Source: DASYLJ01 sp964404165 (lineage in GTDB: Bacteria > Desulfobacterota > Binatia > DP-6). Taken from it: DNA of 64,000 nt. The DNA lies in the NCBI GenBank assembly GCA_964404165.1, contig CAYOIZ010000008.1, forward strand, positions 1-64,000, written 5' to 3'. This document shows positions 34,133 through 43,088 of this stretch, piece by piece (the stretch's first letter is position 1; each line of letters starts with the position of its first letter). A program made the position numbers and the translations under genes. The notes below the pieces were generated by a model, which saw only the letters and a program-made list of their open reading frames with translations, searched no databases and was not told where the DNA came from.

Positions 34133-35068
34133 CTACCGTGAGGTGTCGGTCCAGGCGACGGTCCGGCGGAGCCCTTCGGCGAACGGCGTGCGTGCGACGA
34201 AGCCGAAGCGCTCGCGCGCGCGGCTGGTGTCGAGGCGGCGACGGGGTTGGCCGTTCGGTTGCGTGGCGTCCCAGAGGATACGTCCTGCGAATCGCGTCTC
34301 TCGGGCGATGAGCTCGGCCAGCTCGCGGATCGAAATGTCGACGCCCGAGCCCAGGTTCACGGGCTCGGGATCGTCGTAGCGCTCCGTCGCCAGCACGATG
34401 CCTTCGGCGGCGTCCTCGACGTAGAGGAACTCGCGCGTGGCGGAGCCGTCGCCCCAACAGACGATCGACGGGGCACCGGCGTCGCGCGCCTCGCAGCACT
34501 TGCGGATGAGGGCTGGAATCACGTGCGACGTCTCGGGGTCGGAGCGGTCGTGCGGTCCGTAGAGATTCACCGGCAGGAGGTAGATGCCGGGGAGGCCGTA
34601 CTGCTGCCGGTACGCCTGCAGCTGGACCAGCAGCATCTTCTTCGCCAGTCCGTACGGCGCGTTGGTCTCCTCGGGGTAGCCGTTCCAGAGGTCGTCCTCG
34701 CGAAACGGCACCGGCGTGTGTTTCGGGTAGGCGCACACCGTCCCCACGCACGTGATCTTGCGGAGGCCCGCCCGGCGAGCCTGCTCGACGAGATGGAGGC
34801 CCATCACGGCGTTCTCGTAGAAGAAGGCTCCGGGTTGGGCGCGGTTGGCGCCGATGCCGCCGACGACGGCGGCGAGATGGATCACGACCGTGGGCCGGGT
34901 GTCGGCGAAGAGACGCGCGGTGGCGGTGGCGTCACGGAGGTCGTACTCCGCGCGCCGCGGTACGATGACGTCGCGGCAGCCGTGGCGCTCGAGGGCGGCC
35001 ACGACGTGGCGACCGAGGAACCCCGCACCGCCGGTGACGCACACGCGCTCGTCGGCCAGGCGGATCAT
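34133..35068 (-). CDS. fcl: GDP-L-fucose synthase-like NAD-dependent epimerase/reductase
   Basis: A 311-residue extended SDR from ATG 35068. The Rossmann motif is GGAGFLG (residues 14-20); the C-terminal portion LGSGVDISIRELAELIA and GQPRRRLD are typical of GDP-L-fucose synthase. Catalytic positions read VGTVCAYPK (Thr where family members often have Ser, Cys kept) and APYGLAKK (Tyr-x-x-x-Lys). It would convert GDP-4-keto-6-deoxymannose to GDP-L-fucose for surface glycans. The stop of the glycosyltransferase-like gene upstream overlaps its start by 4 bp. GDP-mannose dehydratase is not seen in the window, so the assignment is probable, not certain. Confidence 0.8.
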   Translation of the reverse strand: MIRLADERVCVTGGAGFLGRHVVAALERHGCRDVIVPRRAEYDLRDATATARLFADTRPTVVIHLAAVVGGIGANRAQPGAFFYENAVMGLHLVEQARRAGLRKITCVGTVCAYPKHTPVPFREDDLWNGYPEETNAPYGLAKKMLLVQLQAYRQQYGLPGIYLLPVNLYGPHDRSDPETSHVIPALIRKCCEARDAGAPSIVCWGDGSATREFLYVEDAAEGIVLATERYDDPEPVNLGSGVDISIRELAELIARETRFAGRILWDATQPNGQPRRRLDTSRARERFGFVARTPFAEGLRRTVAWTDTSR

Positions 35069-35820
35069 GCGAGCGCTGCGCCCATGCGGACGTCGCCCTC
35101 GATGCGCGCGACGTCCGCGGGTGGCGTGATGCCGAGCCGCGCCATGTTGGCCGCGCAGGCCGAGAGCAGGCGGCCGTCGTCGGTGCTCTCGCCGAAGACG
35201 GCGAGGTTCCGTGACGTGACGTAGCGGATCTCGTTCTCCGGCACCTTCCAGACCTCGCCGTGTCCCGGCTCCTGCCCGGTCCATTCGTCGAGCTGCTTGG
35301 CGCGGACCGGCTCGTGCGGGAAGCGCCGGAACGCATCGCGCAGGACGCGTACGCGCACGTACTGGTGGATCCAGAACTGGTGGACGTCGAGACGGCGGAG
35401 CAGCACCTCGCCGTCGGGCGTGGTCGTGCCGCCCGCGCTGCTGACGTGCCCGTCCAGGAGGAGCTTGCGACAGCGGCAGAAGATGAGGCCCGTCACGGCC
35501 GGGTCGTCGAGCCCGAGGAGCCACGCGTGGAGTCGCGTGACCGCAGCGACGTCGACGTCGATCAGCCACTTGTCGTCGATGCACCAGTAGACCCACTCGT
35601 CGTCGGGGAGATCGCGCAGCAGCGCCTCGACGGTGGCGACGATGGGTCCCGGCGACGGCACCAGCTCGACCGCCGGATCGCGCCAGGCGTCCGGCCAGCG
35701 TGTCTGCTGGAAGGGAATGCGAAAGGTGAACGGATGGTCGGGCCAGCGCGTGCGGTAGGTGCGCACCATGTGCGCCGCCATCGGTGCGTAGCGGTCGCAG
35801 CTCAGCACGATGGCTCGCAT
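35065..35820 (-). CDS. Glycosyltransferase-like protein
   Basis: A 251-residue protein that starts with MRAIVLSCDRYAPMAAHMV and has WVYWCIDDKWLID near residue 82, where IDD could be the metal-binding acidic pair of a GT-A glycosyltransferase. Other landmarks are VTGLIFCRCRKLLLDG and LDVHQFWIHQYVRVRVLRDAF. The family is not firmly recognised. Its 4-bp overlap with the GDP-fucose-synthase-like gene makes a joint role in adding a deoxyhexose plausible. It is divergent from the LLM oxidoreductase. Confidence 0.6.
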   Translation of the reverse strand: MRAIVLSCDRYAPMAAHMVRTYRTRWPDHPFTFRIPFQQTRWPDAWRDPAVELVPSPGPIVATVEALLRDLPDDEWVYWCIDDKWLIDVDVAAVTRLHAWLLGLDDPAVTGLIFCRCRKLLLDGHVSSAGGTTTPDGEVLLRRLDVHQFWIHQYVRVRVLRDAFRRFPHEPVRAKQLDEWTGQEPGHGEVWKVPENEIRYVTSRNLAVFGESTDDGRLLSACAANMARLGITPPADVARIEGDVRMGAALA

Positions 35821-35915
35821 GCGGCGGTCGTATCAGGGGGACTGGCGGAGGGCGACCTGCGCGGGCGTCAGCGGGTAGCGCTGGCCGTCGCCACCCACTG
35901 CGGGTACAGGGAGCC

Positions 35916-36728
35916 ATGCGACTCGGTCTCTACGTCCGCAACATGGGTCCGCAGTCGGCGCCCGACACCGTGGTGGCGTGTGCACGCGCGGTGGAGGACG
36001 TGGGGCTCGACCACCTGTGGGTCGGCGACCACATCGCCATCCCCCCCGACGACGCCGAGGGATCGAACGGTCGCTACCTCGATCCGCTCGCGACGCTGGC
36101 GTTCCTCGCCGGGTGCACCTCGCGCGTCCAGCTCGGGCTGGGCGTGCTGGTGCTGCCCTATCGTCCGCCGCTGCCGACGGCCAAGTGGATCGCGACCATC
36201 CAGGAGCTGTCGCGTGGCCGGCTGCTCTTCGGCGTGGGGTCGGGGTGGATGAAGCCGGAGTTCCGCGCGGTCGGCGTCGACTACACACGACGCGGGAAGA
36301 TCACCGATGCGACGCTCGAGCTCCTGCAGCGCTGCTTCGCGGACGACGTCGTCGAGGAGAACGGTCAGCCGTTCCTGTTCCGTCCGCGTCCGCCGCGTCC
36401 GCCGATCCTCGTCGGTGGTGCGCCGCAGTATGCCTTCCCGCGCGTCGTGCGCTTCGGTGAGGGGTGGATGCCGTTCGGCGTCGAGCCCGGTGAGCTCGCG
36501 CCGCAGATCACGGAGCTGCGCCGGCAGATGACCGCGGCGGGCAGGCCCGAGCCGCAGATCGTCGCCGTCACGCGTCTCGACTTGGACGATCCGCCGGCAG
36601 CGACCGCCCGTGCGGAGGCGTTCGCCGCGGCCGGAGCAACGGCGCTGGTCCACGGTTGGCGGTACACGGGGTACGACGATTTCCGTGTCGGTGCCGACGC
36701 GTTGGCCGCGCTCGACGTCGCGCGGTAG
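35916..36728 (+). CDS. LLM-class (F420-dependent-type) oxidoreductase
   Basis: A 270-residue protein from ATG 35916 with a bacterial luciferase-like TIM barrel. Markers are the AVEDVGLDHLWVGDHIAIP segment, ELSRGRLLFGVGSGWM and PPRPPILVGG. This subgroup often uses coenzyme F420, but flavin use is possible. Length is short but complete for the family. No F420 biosynthesis genes are nearby. Substrate cannot be inferred. It is convergent with the LPMO-like gene, 7 bp between the stops. Confidence 0.85.
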   Translation: MRLGLYVRNMGPQSAPDTVVACARAVEDVGLDHLWVGDHIAIPPDDAEGSNGRYLDPLATLAFLAGCTSRVQLGLGVLVLPYRPPLPTAKWIATIQELSRGRLLFGVGSGWMKPEFRAVGVDYTRRGKITDATLELLQRCFADDVVEENGQPFLFRPRPPRPPILVGGAPQYAFPRVVRFGEGWMPFGVEPGELAPQITELRRQMTAAGRPEPQIVAVTRLDLDDPPAATARAEAFAAAGATALVHGWRYTGYDDFRVGADALAALDVAR

Positions 36729-36735
36729 CCGTCGA

Positions 36736-37794
36736 CTACTGCGGCGCCGCGAGACAGTCGACGTCGGCCTGCGCGCGGGCGAGGGCGTCGCCGAGTGCGG
36801 CGCCGCACGGCGCGGACAGGCGACGGCGCGCCGCCTTGTCGGCCTTGGCGCCCGCCGCCCGCAGGCGCTTCCGGGCGCGGTTCAGGAACCGACTCGCCTT
36901 GGCGCCCGGCGCTGCCGCGCGCTGCAGGAACCCCTCGGCCTGCGCGAAGAGCTTGCCGATGGTGGCGGGCACGTCGTCGGCGGTGCATTCGGGAACGCTC
37001 AGGCTGCCGAGGAAGCCGGGCCCGACGTCGGACAGTACCATCGCCTCCGACACGCAGCTCGCGTCGGCCGCACAGCGGTCGCGCGTGCACGCATTGCCGT
37101 CGTCGCAGGCGGCGGTGACGGTGTCGACGTGCTCGCACGTGCCGTAGACGGTGCAGCGATCGGTCGTGCACGCGCTGGCGTCGTCGCACTGCGCGTCCGT
37201 CGTACAGTCGGTCTGGGCGTCGGCGTGGATCGAGATGACCGCGCAGTGGTGGTAGAAGCAGGGCGTCGGGTGGTCCGACATGAACTCGAGCACCTGCAGC
37301 GTGCAGCGCGTGCAGGTGACGTCGGAGGGCAGGGCCACCTCGAACGACACCGTGTCACCGAAGGCGCTGGTGTGCGGCAGCATGCCGTCGGCGAGCACTG
37401 GGAACTGCGGCGGAGCCATCACGTCGACGCTGCCACAGTCCGTCACGCCGGGGATCACGGGCGGGCTCGCGGGAAGCTCGCTCTGATCGTTCACTGCGAG
37501 CGCTACGCGGTAGTGGCCGGGGTGGTAGATGGTCTCGTCGAGCGTGATGGTGATCGTTTCGCCCGGCGCGAAGGACGTCACCACGCCCGTTGCTTCGACG
37601 TCGCCCTCGTTGCCGCAGGGCCCCGTCTTCTGGGGGGAGCCGAGGAAGTCCTGCGTCCGCCAGGAGCTGGGGGACCGCAGCAGGAAGTGCGCGTCCGCGC
37701 TCCGCGGGAAGAGTGCGGCGACGAGGAACGCGCCGAGGATGAGGGGCAACGCAGGGATGACGATGGGGATACTCTGCGTCCGGCAATCGGGCAA
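36736..37794 (-). CDS. LPMO-like secreted protein with His N-terminus and Cys-rich region
   Basis: About 352 residues if read from TTG 37794; the only in-frame ATG, at 37941, would put 49 odd residues in front and overlap the divergent gene. The signal peptide (ALPLILGAFLVAALFPRSADA) is predicted to be cut just before HFLLRSPSSW, leaving His at position 1 as in lytic polysaccharide monooxygenases. The following GSPQKTGPCG, ETITITLDETIYHPGHYRVA and YHHCAVIS contain candidate second copper-ligand His residues. This fits SCE4755-like LPMO-related proteins. A CDDGNACTRDRC Cys-rich region and a 90-residue Lys/Arg-rich helical tail follow. Oxidative polysaccharide cleavage is an inference. Confidence 0.7.
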   Translation of the reverse strand: MPDCRTQSIPIVIPALPLILGAFLVAALFPRSADAHFLLRSPSSWRTQDFLGSPQKTGPCGNEGDVEATGVVTSFAPGETITITLDETIYHPGHYRVALAVNDQSELPASPPVIPGVTDCGSVDVMAPPQFPVLADGMLPHTSAFGDTVSFEVALPSDVTCTRCTLQVLEFMSDHPTPCFYHHCAVISIHADAQTDCTTDAQCDDASACTTDRCTVYGTCEHVDTVTAACDDGNACTRDRCAADASCVSEAMVLSDVGPGFLGSLSVPECTADDVPATIGKLFAQAEGFLQRAAAPGAKASRFLNRARKRLRAAGAKADKAARRRLSAPCGAALGDALARAQADVDCLAAPQ

Positions 37795-37853
37795 TGACGC
37801 GCGCTGCGTCGAAATCGATTGACAGCCGCCGACGGGTGGTGCGACCCCATCCA

Positions 37854-40800
37854 ATGATGTCCCGCTTTCCTCTGGTCCTCGCACTCGCGATCTGCCTGGT
37901 CCCTCCCGTGTCCGCCGCCACGGTCGTCGACCTCGGTTCATTCCTCCCGATCGGGATCAACCGGCACGGCGTCGTGGTCGGCGACATCCTCGATTTCAGC
38001 GACGACGACAGCGTCGGGCACGCCGGCATGTGGGCGAATGGCGTCCTGACGCCGCTTCCCGAACGCCCGGGGACGGTGCTGACCGACGCCCTGGCGATCA
38101 GCGACACCGGGCGGATCGTGGGACTGGAGTACGTCGACGGCAACAACGTGCACGCCGTCTTTTGGGACGGCGCCGTCCTGCCGACGCAGATCGGTCCGCT
38201 CAGCAATGGCTACGACTTCAGTCAGGCGGTGGACGTCGACGACTTCGGCAACGTCGTCGGCTCGACGTCGGTCGACGGGCCGCCGCACTACTACTATGGC
38301 TTCTACGCGCCGGCGGGCGGGTCGCTGACCCCGGTGGGCGTTGGGGACCTCGATGTCGACCAGGGCAACAGTCGCCTGGGAGCGATCAGTGGCGACGGCA
38401 CGACGCTGCTCGGCGAGGTGACCGGCACGGACAGTGCGGACGGATACTACCTCTGGTCGACGGCCAGCCCCGCCGCACCGGGCATCAAGCTCGACATCAC
38501 GCCCGATCGCAATGCGTTCTCCCTGTTCGGGGGTTCGATCTACAGTCCGCACCTGATCCAGAACGCGCTCGCGAGCGACGGCGCGGTGTACGGCTTCAAG
38601 GGAACCGGCGAGAGCAGGACCTGGTTCCTGCGCACGAAGGACGGCGTGGAGACGCCGGTCGTCGGACTGGCGGCCCACAACGGGATCAACGCCCGACACG
38701 TGATCGTGGGGACCCTGTACACCGGCAACATGATGGACCCGGTGCGCGCGGCGAAGTGGGACCCGACGACCAAAGCGGTCACCGACCTGAACACGCTGCT
38801 GCCGCCGAACTCGGGGTTCATCCTCTACGACGCCCTGGCGATCTCCGACACCGGCGACATCGTCGGTCTCGCGTTTCACAACGGCGTCGAGGTGGGCTTC
38901 CTGCTGCGATCGCCGGCGCTGACGGCACAGGCGGTGGCGTCGCCTGCGCAGGTGAAGATCGATCCCAACATCAACGACGTGATCCAGGTCGTGGTGACGC
39001 TGCTCAACAGCACGGAGCAGACCCTCACCGGCGTCGCGGCCACCGGCGCACCGACGGTGGCGGGTACGGGCGCGGCCGAGGCCGTCGGCGCGCCGGTGCC
39101 GCCGTCGGTCGATCTCGCGCCGGGGCAGAGCGGCACGATCACGTACACGTTCAAGCCCACCAAGGCTGGGAAGGTCACGTTCACGTTCCCCGGCTTCGCC
39201 GACGCGTCGGGGACGGTACAGAACGACGAGGGGCCGGTGTCGACGGGCGAGGTGAAGATCGTCGACGTCAGCGTCGAGGTGACGGTGACCCCGTCGACGC
39301 TCGCCAGCGACAGCAGTCGCAACTCGTTCGGCGTCGTCCGCATCAAAGTGACGGACTCGAAGGGCAATCCCATCGTCGGGCAGCGCGTGCGTCTCAAGGT
39401 GCCGCGCTGGTTCGGTGCGCTGCGCGACCTCACGCCCTCGCTGCTCGTCTGCGACGACGCCGGCACGCGCATCTACCCGCCCGGCGAGAATCCGATCCTC
39501 GACAACGTCCGCATCGCGACGACGGGGAGCAGCGGTGAGCTCGTCTACGGCCTGTGGCTCGGGACCGACCGGACGGCGCCACCGTCGTCGCAGTTGTTCG
39601 TGCCGGCCGAAGCGATCGACGACGCCGGTGCGCTCATCTCGGAAGGGGGCAAGCTCGTCGACATAGCGAACCCGAACCAGGGCGGAGCGCCCGGCATCGA
39701 TCTGGGGCGGGGGGCGCTCAACGATCGGCAGACGGCAGAGCTGCCCGAGAGCCAACGCCTGGATGCCGCCGGCATCACCGGTCGTGGCGCCCCGACGGCG
39801 GTGCTGCAGTCGCTTGTGCGCTGGCTCGAGAGCGAGCGCGAGAAGGGCTTCGTCGCGTTGCAGAACGTCGACTTCGGCCCGATCACGTCGGTCGATGGGA
39901 CGAGTGCGGGCGTCGTGTTCTTCCCGCGCGGGCAGGGGGCGGCGGTGCTCGAGCACCTTCGCAGCGACGGCGGTGCCAATCCGCCGGCGGCGGCGTTCGT
40001 GCTGCAGATCGAGGTCAGCCAGCTCGACGCGCGCGGTCGCCATGAAGTGCAGTGGACCCGCAATTTGATGCCCCTCGCGACGTGGGAGACCACGCGACCG
40101 CTCAACACGCTGGGGATCGAAAACCCGGCGACGCCGGTCCGGGGTCGTGCGATCGCGGCAACCGGTGTCGTCACCGGCGATCCGAACGCCTTCTTCGGGT
40201 TCCCATACCCCACCGCATCGCCCACCGGCGGGTACTCGGGAAGCTGCCTGCCGGTGATGAACGGCGTCGGTGTCGACGTGCACTCACCGGTGTCGCTCCT
40301 GGTGAAGGATGCGGCCGGTGGTGGCGTCGGATTCGATGCTGCGGGCGCGTACACGAACGAGCTCGAGGGTGGGACGTATGCGGGCGGTGAGCCCGGTCAG
40401 TATCTCCTGCCGCCGGGTGCGTTCACGGCCGACATCAACGGGACGGGTTCGGGGCGCGCCACGATCGTCCTGACGGCGTCCGGCGCGAGCGGCGTCACGG
40501 CGAAGACCATCGTCCTGAAGGCGAAGGCCGGAAAGGCCGGCACGCTCGAGTTCGACGATACGCTCGGGAGCCCGCGGGGAACGTTCAACAAGCGGAAGCT
40601 CAAGCTGAAGAGCGGCGTGCCGCTCGCGATCACCGGGCTCAAGCGGCGCGTCCGGGTGCGGAGCGGGGACGAGCTCACGCTGAGCGTGCGCGACGTGTTC
40701 GGATCGCCGGTGCAGGGCGCGCGCGTGCATGCGACCGGGAAGGGGTTCGATGCGAGCGCGGTCACGGCGACGGATGGGAGCGCGGCGCTGCCGCTGCTCC

Positions 40801-40889
40801 TGACGAAGTCGGTGCGGCTGACGGTGGAGGTGAGTGGGGCGGGGATGGAGACGAAGAAGCTGAAGGTGGCGGTGAAGGTGCGGAAGTAG
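37854..40889 (+). CDS. Secreted HAF-repeat protein with Ig-like domains
   Basis: A 1011-residue exported protein. ATG at 37854 starts a signal peptide (cleavage near PVSAAT). The first 360 residues show repeats of the type DALAISDTGRIVGLEY and DALAISDTGDIVGLAF, the HAF-repeat signature of extracellular beta-propeller-like proteins. The middle contains Ig-like domains with VTVTPSTLASDSSRN and KVTDSKGNPIVGQRVRLK (Big_1 type), and the C-terminus carries another (ELTLSVRDVFGSPVQGARVH). There is no catalytic motif. It is 59 bp from the divergent LPMO-like gene, so a shared regulatory region is likely. Probably an adhesin or surface structural protein. Confidence 0.72.
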   Translation: MMSRFPLVLALAICLVPPVSAATVVDLGSFLPIGINRHGVVVGDILDFSDDDSVGHAGMWANGVLTPLPERPGTVLTDALAISDTGRIVGLEYVDGNNVHAVFWDGAVLPTQIGPLSNGYDFSQAVDVDDFGNVVGSTSVDGPPHYYYGFYAPAGGSLTPVGVGDLDVDQGNSRLGAISGDGTTLLGEVTGTDSADGYYLWSTASPAAPGIKLDITPDRNAFSLFGGSIYSPHLIQNALASDGAVYGFKGTGESRTWFLRTKDGVETPVVGLAAHNGINARHVIVGTLYTGNMMDPVRAAKWDPTTKAVTDLNTLLPPNSGFILYDALAISDTGDIVGLAFHNGVEVGFLLRSPALTAQAVASPAQVKIDPNINDVIQVVVTLLNSTEQTLTGVAATGAPTVAGTGAAEAVGAPVPPSVDLAPGQSGTITYTFKPTKAGKVTFTFPGFADASGTVQNDEGPVSTGEVKIVDVSVEVTVTPSTLASDSSRNSFGVVRIKVTDSKGNPIVGQRVRLKVPRWFGALRDLTPSLLVCDDAGTRIYPPGENPILDNVRIATTGSSGELVYGLWLGTDRTAPPSSQLFVPAEAIDDAGALISEGGKLVDIANPNQGGAPGIDLGRGALNDRQTAELPESQRLDAAGITGRGAPTAVLQSLVRWLESEREKGFVALQNVDFGPITSVDGTSAGVVFFPRGQGAAVLEHLRSDGGANPPAAAFVLQIEVSQLDARGRHEVQWTRNLMPLATWETTRPLNTLGIENPATPVRGRAIAATGVVTGDPNAFFGFPYPTASPTGGYSGSCLPVMNGVGVDVHSPVSLLVKDAAGGGVGFDAAGAYTNELEGGTYAGGEPGQYLLPPGAFTADINGTGSGRATIVLTASGASGVTAKTIVLKAKAGKAGTLEFDDTLGSPRGTFNKRKLKLKSGVPLAITGLKRRVRVRSGDELTLSVRDVFGSPVQGARVHATGKGFDASAVTATDGSAALPLLLTKSVRLTVEVSGAGMETKKLKVAVKVRK

Positions 40890-40941
40890 GGGGGCGACTC
40901 TGGATCGGGGCGCTGGCGACCGTCCCGACGGGGCAGACGCG

Positions 40942-42423
40942 ATGAGAGCCGTGGTGATGATGCTCTGTGGCGTGCTCGCCCTCCGCGCGGTCGCACAGGC
41001 TGACGGCGTCCCGAGGGTCGAGGGGCCCGTGACCGGTGGCGCGGGGAAGCCGTTCCTGGCGACCACGACGTTCGATCTCGGCGCGCTCGGCTACGAGCAG
41101 GCCGAGTACTTCGTGTCCGGCACGGCGATCAGCTATCTGCCGTCGGGATCGCTCGGTAGCGACGGCCGCTGGACCGTGGCGCCGAACGCGAGCGCCCCCT
41201 TCGCGACCCGGGTGGTGGTCTACCGACCCGTGAAGCCGCGGCGGTTCAACGGCACGGTCGTCGTCGAGTGGCTGAACGTGAGCTCGCTGGTCGATGCCGC
41301 CGGCGACTGGGTCACCGCGCACGTGGAGCTCATGCGTGAGGGCTACGCGTACGTGGGTGTCTCGGCGCAGGTGTTGAGCATCGAAGGCGGCACCTCGGTG
41401 CTCGGCGTTCCGTTCCTGAACCTGAAGAGCGTCGATCCGGCGCGGTACGGCAGCCTCTTCCATCCCGGCGACAGCTTCTCGTACGACATCTTCACGCAGG
41501 TCGGACGCGCGCTCCGCGCCGACGCGCCACCGGGTCTCCTTGGTGGGTTGCGTGCGAAGCGTATGATCGCCACCGGCTACTCCCAGTCTGCGCATCGGTT
41601 GGTGACGTACGTGAACGCGATCCACCCGGTCACCGGCGTGTTCGACGGGTTCCTCCTGCACGCGCGACCGGCGGGTGCGACGCCGCTGTCGCAGCCGCCG
41701 CAGCCGCCGCAGCCGATGGTACGCCTGCCGGCCGTCGCCTTCGTCCGTGACGATCTGGACGTGCCCGTGCTGATCTTCCAGACCGAGACCGATCTGATCG
41801 GGCTGGGGGCCCACGTCGCCCGGCAACCCGACACGCGGCGCGTGCACACGTGGGAGATCGCGGGCGCGTCGCATGCCGACACGTACACGCAGGGCGCCGG
41901 TCCCACGGACCTCGGCGACTCGCCAGAGAGCCTGGCGCTGCGGATCACCCGCTCGCCGCGTCCGGGCCTGACTTGCGATATGCCGGTCAACTCCGGCCCC
42001 CATCATCTCGTGTTCGACGCCGCGGTCGCGTCGCTGGGTCGATGGGTACGGACGGGGCATCCGCCGCGCTCGATGCCGCCGATGGAGCTCGATCCGGGGC
42101 CGCCGGTGGCGATCGTTCGCGATGCGCGCGGCAACGCGGCGGGCGGCATCCGTACGCCGGCGGTCGACGTGCCGCTCGCCTCGCTGTCGGGCGTCGGCAA
42201 CGGCCCCGGCGTCTCGTGCAGCCTGTTCGGCGCGACCGCGCCGTTCGATCTGCCGACGTTGCATGCGCTCTATCCGACGCACGCGGCGTACGTCGCTGCG
42301 TTCCGGAAGGCGCTGCGTCGCGCGCGCCGTGCCGGCGTCATCAGGCGGGCCGACGCCCGCTTGATGAAGCAGGTCGCGGATGCCGTCGACTTCGTGACCA
42401 TCGGGAGCGCGGCGATGCGGTGA
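40942..42423 (+). CDS. Secreted alpha/beta-hydrolase domain protein
   Basis: A 493-residue exported protein with a signal peptide (cleavage near VAQAD). The pattern FNGTVVVEWLNVSS, GYAYVGVSAQ and ATGYSQSAHRLVTYVNAIHP, with nucleophile Ser in GYSQS, then a late GASHAD His, fits the large alpha/beta-hydrolase family often annotated as alpha/beta hydrolase domain (PF20091-like). A PPQPPQP spacer lies between the nucleophile and the acid. The acid residue is not certain. Substrate is unknown; relatives include esterase-like enzymes. It starts 52 bp after the HAF-repeat gene. Confidence 0.78.
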   Translation: MRAVVMMLCGVLALRAVAQADGVPRVEGPVTGGAGKPFLATTTFDLGALGYEQAEYFVSGTAISYLPSGSLGSDGRWTVAPNASAPFATRVVVYRPVKPRRFNGTVVVEWLNVSSLVDAAGDWVTAHVELMREGYAYVGVSAQVLSIEGGTSVLGVPFLNLKSVDPARYGSLFHPGDSFSYDIFTQVGRALRADAPPGLLGGLRAKRMIATGYSQSAHRLVTYVNAIHPVTGVFDGFLLHARPAGATPLSQPPQPPQPMVRLPAVAFVRDDLDVPVLIFQTETDLIGLGAHVARQPDTRRVHTWEIAGASHADTYTQGAGPTDLGDSPESLALRITRSPRPGLTCDMPVNSGPHHLVFDAAVASLGRWVRTGHPPRSMPPMELDPGPPVAIVRDARGNAAGGIRTPAVDVPLASLSGVGNGPGVSCSLFGATAPFDLPTLHALYPTHAAYVAAFRKALRRARRAGVIRRADARLMKQVADAVDFVTIGSAAMR

Positions 42424-42506
42424 GGGGCGGGACCTGGCTGGGTGGGACCGGCTGGACGCGTGGGATGTGGCTGGCTATGTGTCGCAGCCGCTCGAAGGGA
42501 GGAACC

Positions 42507-42917
42507 ATGCGCCTATCACCGACCATCCGGACGTTCTTCGTCGTCGCATCGCTCGTGATCGCCGCCCGATCGCTCGCGGTGGACATCGATTCTCTGAAGG
42601 GCACGACGCCCAAGGAGCGCGCCGCGGCCCAGACGCTCATGATGAAGGAGGAGCTCGGGCTGAGCGACGCGCAGGTCGAGAAGGTCCGCGCGATCAACCT
42701 CGCGTACGCCGAGAAGATGGATCCAACCATTCAGGGCCCGGACGGCCCGCTCAAGAAAGGGCTGGAGGCGACGAACCTCCAGCAGCAGAAGGAAGGGGAG
42801 CTGAAGGCCGTCCTGTCGGCGGAGCAGTACACGAAGTATCTCGCGTCGAAGCTGGAGATGCGCGACCACATCGTCGAGCGGGTCTTCGAGGAGCGGGCAA
42901 AGAGCGGCGGCCACTGA
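42507..42917 (+). CDS. Small periplasmic helical protein (Spy/LTXXQ-like)
   Basis: A 136-residue protein with an excellent AAGGGAGGAACC ribosome-binding site before ATG 42507 and a signal peptide (cleavage near RSLAVD). The mature part is helical: KEELGLSDAQVEKVRAINLA, a hinge, and ELKAVLSAEQYTKYLASKLE. Two L.DAQ/LSAEQ signatures resemble the LTxxQ motifs of Spy/CpxP stress proteins. A periplasmic chaperone or sensor role is possible. The sequence after the stop contains a remnant of another gene in the same frame. Confidence 0.7.
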   Translation: MRLSPTIRTFFVVASLVIAARSLAVDIDSLKGTTPKERAAAQTLMMKEELGLSDAQVEKVRAINLAYAEKMDPTIQGPDGPLKKGLEATNLQQQKEGELKAVLSAEQYTKYLASKLEMRDHIVERVFEERAKSGGH

Positions 42918-43070
42918 TACCGCGGCCATGCCCACGAGCGCTTCGGCGAGCTCGACGTGAACGTGCTGAACCAGTTCGGCGATCAGACGCTCGACCTGAT
43001 CCGTCGCATGGAGGTGTGCGTGCCCGCGCTCGCGGTGCCGCCGGAGCTGCTGCAGTTCGAAGAGCCGTGA
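42918..43070 (+). pseudogene. Remnant of the C-terminal module seen in the sedolisin
   Basis: After the stop of the small periplasmic gene, the same frame reads open for 50 codons to a TGA at 43070. The translation holds LNQFGDQTLDL, then MEVCVPA, the same pattern as the last residues of the sedolisin (ANQFGSGQ then TVCLPA). No start codon or ribosome-binding site fits, so it is best read as the decayed end of a lost gene encoding this module. Confidence 0.45.
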
Positions 43071-43088
43071 GGCTGGGGCCTACGGCCT

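Noticed and set aside
37938..40283. A 781-codon minus-strand frame
   Set aside because: It is antisense to the HAF-repeat protein, whose signal peptide and repeats are convincing.
41690..41720. Short CAGCCGC-like microsatellite
   Set aside because: It lies in frame within the alpha/beta hydrolase and simply encodes a Pro-Gln-rich spacer.
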